A stretch of 64,000 nt of DNA from contig VXIS01000178.1 of NCBI GenBank assembly GCA_008704415.1, positions 32,401-96,400 on the forward strand, in the 5' to 3' direction. This document shows, in pieces, positions 45,124 to 57,466 of this stretch. The position numbers and the translations under genes were made by a program. Below the pieces are notes generated by a model. The model did no database searches and was not told where the DNA came from. It was given only the letters and a program-made list of their open reading frames with translations. How positions within the stretch are numbered: position 1 is the first letter of the stretch; each line of letters begins with the position of its first letter. The DNA is from Sphaerosporella brunnea. Taxonomy: Eukaryota; Ascomycota; Pezizomycetes; Pezizales; Pyronemataceae.

Positions 45124-47904
45124 GCCCACGGGTTGGAAGGGGGGTGGGCTTTGGGGGGGGGGGGGGGGGTTTGGGGGTAATGGGTTTTTTGGGGGGGGGG
45201 GGGGCGTGTGATGCTGGGCTGAAGGACCATTGCCCCGGTCAATCTGCCAGGAACGAGAAGCGCGAGGGGAAGGAGCACAGCGACAGGGTCCAGGGAAATT
45301 CAGAGCAATCAGACTCTCATTATCAGAGCAATTCGCCAGCCTTGAAAAGCGTTAGATGGCACGCTGGGGTGCGGATAGTGCATGTGCAGAGGCAAGTCAG
45401 CGCCTGCATCGACATGATTGCTGATCGGGGCTTTGGGCAATCGGAATGCATAGCGAGGAAGGGGGCAAGCAACGAGTCAGGCACCGGTGCGACATCACTC
45501 GCAGACACGAGCGAGAATTCGGCTATCCCCAGGCAGGCTGGGGGCGCTTGAGTCACGAACGCTTTTTTCGGCAACGCTCATTTCAGGCGGGGGCGCCCAA
45601 TTTTGCCTGCCAATCTGACCGCTGCATCCACCACGCCGTGTGTGGCAGGCAGGAGGAAAGGCGCCGGAATGGCGCCGCTAATCCGATGCGGCATGGAGCC
45701 AGCCAACGGTCCAGCCGGCCAGCCGAGTCGCTCAAGACTGACTCTCAGCCCTCAGCGCAGTCGCGAGAAAGAAAGGGGGTCCACCTTTGCGACGAGGCGG
45801 GCTCGAATCGTCAGGTCGGTGCTGGTCACGTTGACGGGCCTGAGATAAAGTCTGCAAGTGCTGCTGTCGATTTTCGCCGCGAAACTCGCCAGCGGTGTTG
45901 ATCACCTCGAATATCCATTTGACGCCTTCACCGACTGTCAATCGATCAGTCAATCAGCAAGCACGGGCTCCTCACGATATCACTGGTGGCCAACGTCGAC
46001 GTTGGACTTTTGAGAGAGATCAACCAACGCCTGTACATCACCGCCACTCGTGGAGGCAGCCAGAAAACATTCTGGAATGTTGATCAGAAAGATAAGCTTA
46101 TTCTTTGCGTACGTCTGGAGAGCTTCCTGGGTAAAAAACTCCTTGCCGGTCTCGACTGTCCGATCCAGGAAATGATCGCCGAGCCTCCAACTGCTGCTCC
46201 CCTTCTCGATTGAACCCGAGCTGGGGACTGAAAATCCCAGTGCACCACTCGAGCGGCAAACAGCATCGCCGTACCCACCAAATTGCAAAATCTCATACCC
46301 CCCGTTCCAAATCCCACCTGCATGTTCAACCCACCAATCCGCGGCCCGCAGCCGCCCAATTACAAACTCCCATCCCGATCCCATCCCATCCATCCCACTC
46401 TGCTCAATCAAACATCCCTCGTGCTGATCCGACGCAGCTGCAGTCGAAAGCTTAAAAATTACCCTCTCAGTTAAGGATCAGCCGGTGCATGAAGTTTGGT
46501 GTTTCACGGTCCGTGCGCCGCATGCAACTCTACCAATTCTGATGTCGGGCACACGCGTTCCAATCGAACCTTCGGCACGCCCACAACTAATCATCTCGGT
46601 GCCGGCCAGTTCGCCAAGTCTGCGTCCGAGAACTGAGTGCGGCTTCACTGCTCTATGCTATGTATGAAACGACCAACAAAGACCTCGAATTAAGTGTCTT
46701 ATCATGACGAGCTGAACGATCTCGAAACGACTATTTTAAGCGGGGAAGTTCAGCCTTAATTAATTAAGCATGCATGCAGCGAGCGAGTGGTAACCAATCG
46801 TTATTCGGGATGGCGATGTGTCTGGACTTCCACGCAACTGATATATATATCGCTAAAAAGGGCCTATAGAGACGCGGAAGCAGGTATTGGCTGATATTTC
46901 TTGTTCCTGGCGCAGTTCTGGCGCCTTGAGGATAACCGCCAGTCTGCGTTTACGACTGCCGCGCTTAAGTCAACATAGTTAAACTAAGTGCAGGTTCAGT
47001 AACGCCTAAAATCATCAATTGTATCCACAGATCTTTTCACGCATCCATATCTCTCAAACGCCTCACCACCGCCAACAGCAACAATCCAAGCCATCATACT
47101 TAACGGCCAATGGGCTTAAGATTTCGCTTGGTTCCAACCTTGACGTACCCGCCGGGTGAGGTTTGGTGATCCTACTTACATCGCCCGTCCGAACCCCGCC
47201 CCCAGCCAGCCCGGTTCTCCAAGCCAGATACAGACTTCAGAAGCTACCGAGTCAACGGGGATATTTTCCGCTCCCCGGGAATGGCTACCGACTAGGAGTT
47301 ACGTCTGTCTAAATATACTAGTCCTCGGGGGGCCAGCATTTAGAACCAAAAAAATATACGGGGAGGGCGAGGCTTTCTCAATCTAGATCTGGTGATTCGC
47401 AATCCCCCAATAATTTCTTCTGCGAGTCACCTGCCTGCCGCATGCACTTGCATTTTTTATGTATTTTTTTTTTTGGTTGTAAATGCCGGTATGTACTCTA
47501 GTACATGTATCTGCCACGGTATCTCCCGTTAAAAACCTTCCCCGCATGTGATCAGATTATGAGGGATCAGCTTTGTCGGCGGGAACAATCGTCCGCTCCT
47601 CGGACCGCCGCCGACCCCACGGAACCGCAACCGAGAGACCACCCAGCGCGCGGGCCGTTCCCGTGTAACTAACTATCCACAAGTGAACCCGGCAGCATTA
47701 ACGCTACAAGTGACCCCGCAAACACGCCGGGAATCGCTACCGAAGTGTATGTATGTACGTACATTTACAGCTGCAGCTTTCCAGATCTCTTCTCTGGTTC
47801 AAGCACACCCATATATATGGATGGCCAGTTCCACAAACCAATCATGCCTAGATACACAAACCACCACCACCACCACCACTTCCTAGATCTAGACATGCAC
47901 CTAG
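45124..47904. other. Gene-poor region
   Basis: About 2.8 kb with G-runs at about 45158-45170 and 45189-45203. Open frames exist on both strands around 45980-46411, but neither is recognisable. A TTAATTAATTAAGCATGCATGC palindrome-like stretch lies near 46757. No gene is supported. Confidence 0.45.
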
Positions 47905-48245
47905 GTTTTGTTTAATCATGTTGTACCGGTATTCGGCCATGACATATAAAGATGGAGACAATGCTACTACCCCTAGGCTCCAAGCCAAAGCAAGTTTGGC
48001 CCTTTGCAGGCCACATCCCAAACTTGTGTTTGTTGCTCAAGAAAGCCATCACCGCCTTTGCACTCCGCCACCACCGTGCGCAGCACTTGAACAGATGCTC
48101 GCTCTCGCGTCTGCACTGGTTTCTTCGCGCAGAACCAGCATTGGTCGTCCGGTGTCGTGTAAGTACATACACACTCGAATCTCCATTCTCCCCTATGCAG
48201 CTGGCTTGGAACCTCCCACATCCACAATGAAGACGACGAGGCCAG
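47905..48245 (-). mobile_element. Decayed 3' fragment of a non-LTR retrotransposon (copy 2)
   Basis: Minus strand, broken over two frames: DDQCWFCAKKPVQTR in one and EHLFKCCARWWR in another. Together they match the zinc-knuckle-like C-terminus of copy 1 at 59.5-59.9 kb (DDKCWFCSGKPVQTREHLFKFCARW). The 3' end also matches: a TTTTGTTTAATCATG tail motif, TTCGGCCATGACATA and CCCCTAGGCTC. Frameshifts and many substitutions show it is dead. Confidence 0.8.
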
Positions 48246-49049
48246 CACACAATATTAATCGGTGTAACGTGGGTGTTCGTATTCGGCATGCGCGGGATCG
48301 ATAGTTCTCGGTCAGTGAATCACCCACCATGTGAATGCTACCGGATACGGAAATACCCCCCTCCGCGGAGCCGGACCGCACCCGAGAACTTGTCCCCACT
48401 CGGGACGGAACCATCAATACAGTAGTGTCCGCTTAACCTCGCTGCTACCGAATTCGAACCGTCACCATCTACATACATGTACTAGTACTGGCAACAAGGG
48501 AATCGTGGGTGAGAGTTCATGACGCATGCAACCCTGTAAATGTAAATCACACTCGGTCATATATATGTAGAGTACGTTCTTTTTCGGTCATGCATGCAAT
48601 GTAAATCGCGTCCGGGGGGATGTTTCATTATTAAGGACAATAACCAGTTCTTATCCAATCCAACTCAGCCACCTTGCACCCGATAATAAGGTATCTCTCT
48701 CTCAAGGAGATTCGGACAAAAACATAATCTCGAATATACATTGCTATTGTGCCTCAGCGCTCTCGCTCGCGGCATTACCGGGTTGTCGGGGCCCGTCCCG
48801 AAGTATCCTCCGAACGGAGTTTATGGAGGATGCCGATGAGCTTGACTCAGAGAGAGTGATTCTGTGCGACGATGAGACCCGGGACCCGAAAGCTGTTTGA
48901 TTTCCAGCCTAGATTTGTCACAATTGGTATGTGGAGGGTTTTTTTTTTTGCTAAATTCAGTGGTTGATTATCACTCTCTAACACCATTCATAGGAAAATG
49001 TCATTCACCCACCCCCCCCCCCCCCCCCCGATGTCCAAACTGTGGCCCC
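48246..49049. other. Gene-poor region
   Basis: No gene seen. Short open pieces such as MEDADELDSERVILCDDE (from 48823) may belong with the decayed coding remnant that follows. A C-run lies at 49012-49029. Confidence 0.4.
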
Positions 49050-49680
49050 TCCGGAAATGTGTGGCGCCGGGGTGGACACCAACTTTTCACCTGGAACCAC
49101 GCTCAGAAACTGGACTATTAGCGCTGATCTGCCTGGAGAGTTCATTGGGTTGTGCCGTGCCGTTCGTCAGGAGAAAGAGTCTTTCCCCGGGAAGAGGCCT
49201 TGAGTTTAATGGTTGACTTGGACAAGGAGGCGTTTCTTACTGACCGGATTGAGGTGAAGAGGATGGAATGTCGGATATATTCTCTACGCGATCCACCTTT
49301 GCTTTGTGGCATCCCTCCACCGAGCACTTGAAGTCTATATAGCCTTACAGCCGACCCGAAGCCGTCCACGATGCCGGTCCCTCCAACTCGGGCGATCTTC
49401 GACTGTTACCAAGCTTTGTCCTTTCTGGAGAACTTTGGCGTCCTTCGAGTTCTACATTGAGCTGCCGCCTTTGGTTTCTGAAACCGTCATGGCAACGCTT
49501 CGGACCCGGAGGCAAACGGAAAAGCGGTCGACGAGGACTCTTCTGGTGGGGAGTACGTTGAGGTCACTCGGGCTCCTCGCTTGGTTTCGGCCACCCTACA
49601 TTATGATACTCGGGTGCTCCCCCCCGGGAAGAATCCGTTCCTTCAAAAAAAGCGGCCAACGACCTACAGTTTCAGGTGGT
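49050..49680 (+). pseudogene. Possible decayed coding remnant, unidentified
   Basis: Three successive open segments, each with protein-like composition, are broken by frameshifts or stops. They are 49050-49198 (GVDTNFSPGTTLRNWTISAD...), 49197-49331 (LMVDLDKEAFLTDRIEVKRM...) and 49371-49679 (MPVPPTRAIFDCYQALSFLENFGVLR..., with two in-frame TGA). No GT-AG introns join them. This looks like an old gene or transposon coding region that has lost function; I cannot name it. Chance open frames remain possible. Confidence 0.3.
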
Positions 49681-51136
49681 GAAATACACTGTACCCGCCA
49701 GTGTTCTCAATAGCCAGCCAGCCAGCCGAAGGCTCGCGCTGGGCTAGCAGATTTATGCAGGCTTTTTGGAGCAGCCTAAACGGCCCAGCCCGCGCCAGCC
49801 CGGCTGATCTCTCCAGCACCACCGTCGCCGCGACTAGCGATGTGCAGTTATCCGGTGAACCAAAAGCACCGCTGTCCAGTATGGGCTACAGCTCAAACAG
49901 CCAACCGGGCAGTTTGTTCAGCCCGAACCAGCTGGCCGGGCGGGCCGGCTACTGAGAACAGAGTTGGCCACGTGGGGACTGTATTATCCGATCCTTTGGA
50001 GCCATCAGCACCTCTCTGGACCCCCTCCCGGCCACGCCAATCGAAACCAGGACACCTCTCATAGCATCCCGACTGGACTCGACGTCGACAGGCTGCTGGG
50101 TGAGCAGGTGTGTTGGTAGGGCGGGGGGGGGGGTTGATTGTTCCCGCACCTCACCTGTAGCCCTTGTTTAGTCGGCTGCACGGAAGCCTTCCCGTTGGCC
50201 AGAGGTGGAGAGACTGGAGATCGAAAGCCTCCTTCCGCCTCGTCAGATCGGTCCGTAAGAAAGCGGAGAGGGATGGCTCGCACAAACCCCAAGAGAACGG
50301 TCGGGAGAGGCCTCCAGTGCAGCCACTCGCTTCCTGTCGTTGGGCGCCCGCAAGAAATTATCCTGGAAGGCGTCGGTTCTGGATGCGAGCCGCCGGCGAG
50401 TTAGTCTAGGGCTGGTTCAGAAAGATTGATATGCGATCGATGCCGGTGATGATGATTCCGATGGTACATCATGGATTGTCTGGATCGGAATAACACATTG
50501 CTGCTGCTGCTGGTGAAGCGCTTCCTCCCTCGAGGAGTTGCGAACTGGGTGGGTTACAGCATGACTTGGCCGGGTTGGACACTTGACGTTTTTTTTTTTG
50601 TTGTTACGCTGTGTTAGGACAGAAGTGTATCTTTGCCAGACATGCCCGCTGTTTGGCTATAGTTGCAAATTGACATAGCGGGTGCTACTCAAAAGTCACG
50701 GCACCCAGCAGCTGCTGGGTTCGTTCGTTCCGCATCTGGTGGCCTGTTTTTTTGTTTTGTGGTGGCATACGTTATGCTGCGATCCGGACCGGACGCTCAA
50801 TGAGACAGACGCATCCGTAGCTTGCGGATAGATTGATCATCACCAACTGTGTTCGGCGCAGAAGCAATGGCCAGCTCGCCAAAATCGTGGCAGCTAGCTG
50901 GTATGTAACGTCTACGAATCAATGGCTTGCTCACGTGTTGCTGTCACTTCCGTAATGTACAAAAAGATGGGGGGATTTCTTTCCAGCACCTGCACTAAGC
51001 GATTCCACCAAGCTTACCTAGGTATCTATGATATTCGCTTTTGCAACTCTTGTCTTATCTACATACTTCAAGTTTGTCGGAGCTGTTTGTTGTTGCGGCC
51101 GCGGCAACTAGCTAAACTCACATCGACAGTTCGACC

Positions 51137-51138
<2 letters not shown>
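49681..51138. other. Gene-poor region
   Basis: About 1.5 kb with no supported gene. AGCCAGCC repeats near 49712, a G-run at 50120-50131 and a T-run near 50590. Confidence 0.4.

Positions 51139-51204
<66 letters not shown>
51139..51204. repeat. 66-nt poly-T homopolymer
   Basis: An uninterrupted run of 66 T, then ATTTTCCGG. It is by far the longest homopolymer in the window. It could be the poly-A tail of a minus-strand retroinsertion whose body lies to the right, or a slippage-expanded tract; assembly of such a run may be inexact. Confidence 0.9.
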
Positions 51205-51206
<2 letters not shown>

Positions 51207-54200
51207 TTTCCGGAAAAGGCCGAAATGTAGATGCTGTATTCCATCCAACAAGCAGGAATCCTCCCGGGCAAAGGGACCTTGCGTCAATGACAACCCTCCG
51301 CCACCACCACCCCCCATCGGAACACTTCTTCGATGATCCAACATGTGTTGTCGACAATGTATCTTGCCAATCCCCCATGGGCTGCGCTTGTCGGCTGTGG
51401 TCCAAGTGGTTTTGGTTACTCTCATTACCTAGCTGGCCTGGTGGGCCACGGCACCCGTACGCACAGGCGGGACATTGTTACGTTGGACGTAGGGGCGTTT
51501 TTTTTTGGGGGGGGGGGAGTTCGTGTGGATTTAGAAAGTTCCGTTTGTGGGTTCCGGCTTTTGGAAGTAGATTGACTTGCCGCGATCGCGCGTGGGTGTA
51601 AACGCCTGCAGAAACAACAGTCTCAGGCACATAGACTAACTGCGTCGGGCTGATCCCAAAGCTGGGCTGGAAATTTTAATGCGCAGTGAAGATCTGGACC
51701 ACGATCACTGCATTGTGGCTCACTCGCCTCTGGCCCTGCCATACAAACACACACACCCCACCGCCAGGCAGCCAGGCCTTCGTACCCCAGCCCGAAGCCA
51801 ACACAGAATCAAGTCAATCGGATGGAAACGTGCTCAGTGATGGGGAGAGCGGGGTAGCTGAGGAGAGGTGCAGACGGGACGCAGCAGTAGACGGAGCATA
51901 GAGTGCAGCCGCGGTCGCGAGTCGGGGGATTAGTTCCCAACCAGGAGCCGACTGGCACTGATGGTCGTTGTATGAGTTCTGATCGCGGGGGGGGGTGTTC
52001 ATTTTTGAGGTGGTGGTGGTAGTGGTTGAAACAAAAGCCGAGCTTGGAGGGGGCCGCCGCCAGCGGTGTCAGTTGGCCAGCAGTGGGGGGGGGAGGCAGC
52101 TTATGTTGCTGCAGATTCACAGAAGCAGAGCCGGCTGAAGGCATTTACAAGCATCGTTGGGGAAAGTTGGTTCTCTTTTTAGTTAGTTACATGCATGCTT
52201 GTGAATTCTGTTTTTTTTTCTTGGAATATGATCCGAATGCGAGCGCATGACGGAGCTGAGTGAGAGAGGATGATTCGGGGGGCTATTTGGGAAATTCGAG
52301 TTGGAAAGTGTGATGGACGGTGTCGACGTGTAAAGGCGGGCGGCGAAAGCTGAAGCTGCTCGCCTAGAAGTCGGAGTGGCACTTATTCCTCGAGCTTGCC
52401 CGCCGGCTTATGCTTGGACACGAAGAGTTTGAGGAGAAGTTCAGTGCCGTGTTCAGCTGCCGGCCTCGGCGATTATGCGGTGGTAGAGCAGCGGACTTAC
52501 GAGAAGGACGCGTGTGCACCGATAGAGGCAGTCGACGTTCAGATGCGAGTTTAAACAGCTGCTGTGTCGCTGTAACGATGGGAGTAGGTAAGGGAAGAAA
52601 GCAAAACAGTTTACCTTATATATATTTTGAAGGAAGGGAACGCACGGGACTAGGGTCGATAAGTATGATATACGCTTTACTAGAGTTACGCAAGCATACA
52701 TTTCTCTACCTTTCTGAAAGCATGACGGAGCTTGAACGGAAAAAAATATAGTTGGGCCCCGAGACAGAGTGATAGCCCATGAAGCGGCCTTTCTTTCCTC
52801 AGCATCCAGCACTCCTATATGCCAGCACACCCAGCATCGTAAACACATTGAAGCGGGTGCCGAAAGGAGCGCTCTATTTGCATTGTATAACATGAGGTTT
52901 CTAGTATGGAAAGAATGCTCTGAGGGAACGAAGTGAGAGAGTGTGTGGGTGTTGCCTGAAAGCTCCCAAAATCGGCCTTGACGACGAAAGCGCTCTTGGC
53001 GACTCCGGTAGTTAGCATGCCACCTCCTGCATCAGTATAAACGCAGAGTGTAGGGCTCACCATCCAGGGTCCAGACAGTGAACTCACTTTCCCCCGGACG
53101 TCGGGTTTGAGGTGCACGTGGGCGTTGTCTTCTTCTCTCCTCTCTAGATCTCAAGCGTTGTACTTATAATAGAGCGAAGTACCAGAAACATGCACCACTT
53201 TACCTTCCTGTTTCTTCCTTTCTATCCTAATCACTGGCAACAGCATTACATCCTGGAGGGGGTGTACCATCCACTCTGGCTGCTATGGTACCTGGATGTA
53301 ATATTGATTCCACAATTCAATGGGGTCAATTGGTAAGCCCCAACCATGAACGATTTATGTGGCTTCTAGCTAGCTGCGCCTGATACCTACCGCGCGCGCG
53401 CTCTTCGATTTTCAAATTACAAGCCTCAGACCAAAAATTGGCCATGGCCACCAGCACAAGCTTAAGCCGCAAGTACCAGGTACGTTCTAGATAGATCGAG
53501 ATTGAGCGTGTATGCCTACCTACCTAACTCTCTCACTACAGCCCGGGCCCCGCGGGGTGGAGGGGGGGGGGGGGGGATTGGGAATACAACAGCCCCAAAC
53601 GGCAAAACCCGGTGGTGACTGAGGAGTTTTTTTTTACAAACGCGCGCTGACGCCCTCCTCCTCCTCCTCAAGATTCCGCAGAAGCAAACCAAGGCGATGC
53701 TATGCTGGCAGCCCGTTTTAATCGTGGGTGCAAAACAGTGGGCGGGTGATGGTCTATGATTGCATTCGAAGTCCTCAGCAAACGGGTGGGGGGGGGGAGG
53801 AGGGGGGTGGGATCCTTATTTCACAGCCACAATAACTAGCTGCAGCTAGCACTCAGGGACTCAGGATCCTTTTGCAGTGCTGCAAGGCTTGATCGTGCGC
53901 CGCGCCCGGTTTCTTTGTTGTCAGCCCCGCGCCTACTCCTAGTCAACGGCAATAATTTTTTCGTCTTGCCCCGCCACTCCTGCAGGGCACTACTTCACGA
54001 GTTTTCAAGCAAAAAGGACAGGCGAGGCGCCAAATGAAACCTGCGAAGCCGTTAGCTGCGATTCAAACTTGATCTCTACGAAGTTAAATTCGGGAGAAGA
54101 TCGATCCGAGGAAATGTGCCAATTACACGGAAACTCCAAGTCCAAGGCTCCAAGCGGTAGGAGGGTTAGGGGTGGCGCAGGGTTAGGGTGACCGAAACAA

Positions 54201-56639
54201 CGGCCCGGGTCTTGTGAAGTCACATCACACACATAGTGCACGAACATACACAGACGGGCATGCTCGACTGACAGACTCACTGACTGCGCCCCTCCCCTCC
54301 TCAGCTCTCAGTAAGCTCTGCAAGCCTCATTCACATCTTACTTTACTTTACTTTACTTTACAACCCGGCGGCGGTTAACAATGGATCATGAGTTGACGGC
54401 TAGCTTGCAGCCTGTGCTACGTGCTTTCCCCTGTCTATGCAGTGTAACGTTCTAGAAACTTCCACAGCCGCTTCATGCATATTACTTGGGGCTCGCGGCG
54501 CCCCCCCACGAGAGCTCGGCTTCAATGATTCGTTGCTGTGACTCTGTGATGCGCGGTTTGGTTGGAAGGGCAAGAGGGATGCCCTACTCATCTCGACGGG
54601 TTTTCTTTATTATGGGTTCTGTTTGTGGGGCAGATTGGAGAAGGGTGGAGGGGGGTATGGTAAAAGTTTCCAAAAATACCCATGGTCTTTCTTCGTCGCG
54701 ACGGAAATATGTACTCGTATATATGTCTCGTGTCTGGTCTCGTCCGGGAGTTATAATTACTGTGGGGAAATGCCAATTTGACATCTCGGATCTGAAGCGG
54801 GTACCGATTGACTCGTGAGGGATATAGATAGATAGAGATTCCTGGATCTCCGAGAAAACGGATGCCTGGAAAGTGAAAGGTGAGAGTTTTTGTTGTACTT
54901 CTTCGTTCGGAGCCCACCTGACGCTGAGATTCGACGTCATCCTTCCCATAATTGCTGCATGTGAAGCCCGGCGGCTATCTGTGTGCGCGGCGACTTGTGG
55001 ATGGAGGATGGAGGAAGGACACGGAATAATTAGCCTCCATCCTTCTGTCCGTCCTCCTCCTGCCTAAGGCCTGCCTTCCCTTCGTACATACAATCAATGT
55101 AACGTTTCTTCTCCCTCCCTCGGCAGATCGGTGTGATGTCGCGTGCAGAACGAATCGTGTACCCTGCGTTTTCATTCCTTCTCCCCACGTGGCTGCTTTT
55201 ACGTGCAGTAGCAGCAGTGGTCGGTCGGTCTGTCGGACTGTCCCGTTGGTTCGAATGCGAGTTAACGTTGTTGTTGTTGTAGCTTTTCGTGGGGGAAAGT
55301 GTAGATCTTTCTGTGACGTAGCTAGGGGAGCCGAACCCGTTGGTTATATATGTAAGCTTGGGGTTTGAATATTTTTCCCGGTGGCATCCTCACCGCCCGG
55401 GACCGTGGGCTGTGACTCCGAAGTTCTAGTCAAGTGCGATCACCGGTATCGTACCATAACGACGTCGCGAAAGCGATGCTTGACGTCGTTTTCTTGTTGT
55501 TCGGTGGGAATGATGTCGATATCGACGGGCCCGGCTCAGGGGGGAGGGGTTTCTGGTGCGCGGGAACGTGAGGCGTGATGATGCAGCTTACTGACGGCAG
55601 TTTAACACTCTCTTTCCCTCTCTCGCGCGCACGCGCGCGCTGTGAGCCGTGACTCAATCCCACCCACCGCAACCAGCATCACAAAGCCCGCATTGGACTT
55701 GAAAGTGTTTCCGGAGCTGGCTGTTCAGATCGATATCATTCAGATGACCATCATTGCCCGACACCCCCGCGTCGGGGTTGACTCAGTAGGTATTTTCCAT
55801 CGTGCTCGAAACATTTCGAGACAGACGTCCAGTTCGAACACGTCGACATGCAAGAAACATGTACGTGCCGCTGCTGTTCGAAAATAGAATCGAGTCGAGA
55901 GATGAGCCATATCAACGGTTCTTTCGCTTCGCTTCAGCGCGATGTCATGAGGCGGCACTTTTGGGTTGGCCAGGGATCCGGAGTCCGCCGACATCTGGGG
56001 TTTCCCGTTTCGTTTCCCCATGACATTTTCGTTTTGCACGCACCGACGAAACGGTCGGGACGAGGTTTTTCCGACGCTCCGCAAAGCAGAGCGTGTTAGC
56101 TTTTGCGCGAAAGCGACACGCTCCCCTTCTCCCTTCCCGCCGTTACGACAATTCTGCCAGGCAGCTGTCGATCGCCCCGGCCCATACACATGCCGTGCGC
56201 ATGCATTTCGTCCGATGATGATGATGATGATGCATCTCGGCAGACGCGTCGAGGGGTACGTGATGTCGTGACGCTTGCTCGAGTGTGGGATCTAGCGTTG
56301 CGCGGAGTTCGAGTTCCAGTGACTGGCCACGTACGTTTGTTTGCATTTGTCGCGTCCGTTTGTGCTGTCCAGTGCAGCTGAAAGGGAGTCGCATCACATT
56401 TTCGACAAGACAGTTGCAGCCCTCGACTATTATGCTTTCCGTTCAGGCCTGCTACACATGTACTCTACATATATGCATTTTGCAGGAGTCACCGTTACGC
56501 GGTTGCCCCGTGATAGCGCGACAGCGCGACTTGTCTGCAATTGCGAGGGCCGGGCTGTGCAGACGCGAATTGAGTGGGGCGCGGGGCGGGGATTGGGCAA
56601 GTGCGCCAACAGGGATTAGCGTGGCTGCCTATGACTAAC
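51205..56639. other. Gene-poor region
   Basis: About 5.4 kb without a recognisable gene. It holds G-runs (53561-53577), G-rich tracts near 53786, a CTTTA repeat (54340-54361), two TTAGGG units near 54155-54190 and a GATGAT repeat near 56214. Open frames are short, Arg/Ser/Pro-rich and unconvincing. Confidence 0.4.
54340..54361. repeat. CTTTA pentanucleotide repeat
   Basis: About four consecutive CTTTA units in a gene-poor region. Confidence 0.8.
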
Positions 56640-57367
56640 CATCGACATCCCTCCGCCTCCGTCCTCTCTCACTTCCCGTCCTCACTCCGTCCCTCTCCCT
56701 CCTTGCTGCCTCCCGCCGCTAAAACCAGCCGTCTAGTGGACACTTCTCTTCTAAGCCCTCCCCCCCCCCCCCCAAGCCTGCCTTTCCGACGACCCTCCCC
56801 TCCCTCCGACTCCTCCCACCCCCCCCCCCCCCCCCACACCCACCACCCACTCTCCCTGCCGACTCACGGATTCTGCGAACAGGGGGGTGTGACGCAAAGC
56901 CCTGCCTACCGACGCCGAACGATGAGATGGAACGGAGAATCTGGGGTTGTTCGCAGGGACAGGACACAGCCAGCGAGCGCGCGGGCTGGTGCCTGGCCCT
57001 CCACCTGCTCCCACCACCCACTCCTAGAACTCCTACTCCTACTTGACTCCTGCTGCTGCTCCCGTGAAACAGGTTGTTCGGAATATAAGAGTCACCAAAC
57101 CGCCCGATTGAGGATCCGTTTCTTCACACAACCACCTGCCTGAACACACACACCACACTCGCAACCTACTACTACAAAGCTCCCACAACCTCCCATCTCT
57201 ACACTGAAACATCGCCTTCGAGTTCTCAACTCCACCCGCAAAGACTCGCAACTGCTCCTACCCTCCTAGGCAATCCTAGTACCGCTACAATCCCAACGCC
57301 GCTTCGCTACAGCGAGCCAGGAGCACGACTAAACACTACCACCACAACTGCGACTACTATCTTCACG
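56640..57367 (+). promoter_or_regulatory. Pyrimidine-rich promoter and ATG-free leader of the small ORF
   Basis: 56640-56870 is strongly C/T-rich on the plus strand, with C-runs at about 56759-56774 and 56818-56835, as in promoters of highly expressed fungal genes. From about 57120 to 57367 the sequence is CA-rich and G-poor and, by eye, has no ATG, then reaches an ATG with A at -3. This is the composition of a long fungal 5' UTR. Confidence 0.45.
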
Positions 57368-57466
57368 ATGCCGGCGTCTACTCCCACTCCTCCCAAAGGC
57401 CCGCAGATACCACGTCTGCCAACGCCCGACCTTCCTCCGGCGCCCCGCGGCATGTTCTACAAATAA
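57368..57466 (+). CDS. Putative 32-residue small protein, Pro-rich
   Basis: ATG at 57368-57370 and TAA at 57464-57466 give 32 residues starting MPASTPTPPKG, with the Pro-rich core PQIPRLPTPDLPP and the end GMFYK. It is too short for routine ORF calls. Support is contextual: it is the first ATG after about 250 nt of ATG-free, CA-rich leader, the Kozak-like context has A at -3, and a strong C/T-rich promoter-like region lies upstream. The stop overlaps an AATAAA. The alternating Pro and polar residues look designed rather than random, and the leader would be hard to explain otherwise. It might instead be a regulatory upstream ORF of a longer spliced gene or a noncoding RNA. I do not recognise it. 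Confidence 0.45.
   Translation: MPASTPTPPKGPQIPRLPTPDLPPAPRGMFYK

Noticed and set aside
45980..46411. Opposed open frames of 143 (minus) and 75 (plus) codons
   Set aside because: The minus frame contains protein-like stretches (EFFTQEALQTYAKNKLIFLINIPE), but I recognise no family, both strands are open, and no splice or promoter signals decide it.
51333..51500. Frame with GCGPSGFGYSHYLAGL, like a flavoprotein nucleotide-binding loop
   Set aside because: Too short, with no further FAD/NAD motifs and poly-G soon after; likely chance.
52450..52560. tRNA-like D-arm (GGTGGTAGAGCAGCGGAC)
   Set aside because: No matching acceptor or T stem could be drawn, so not a tRNA.
54150..54195. Two TTAGGG units
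   Set aside because: Only two dispersed units, not a telomere array; at most a telobox-like factor site.
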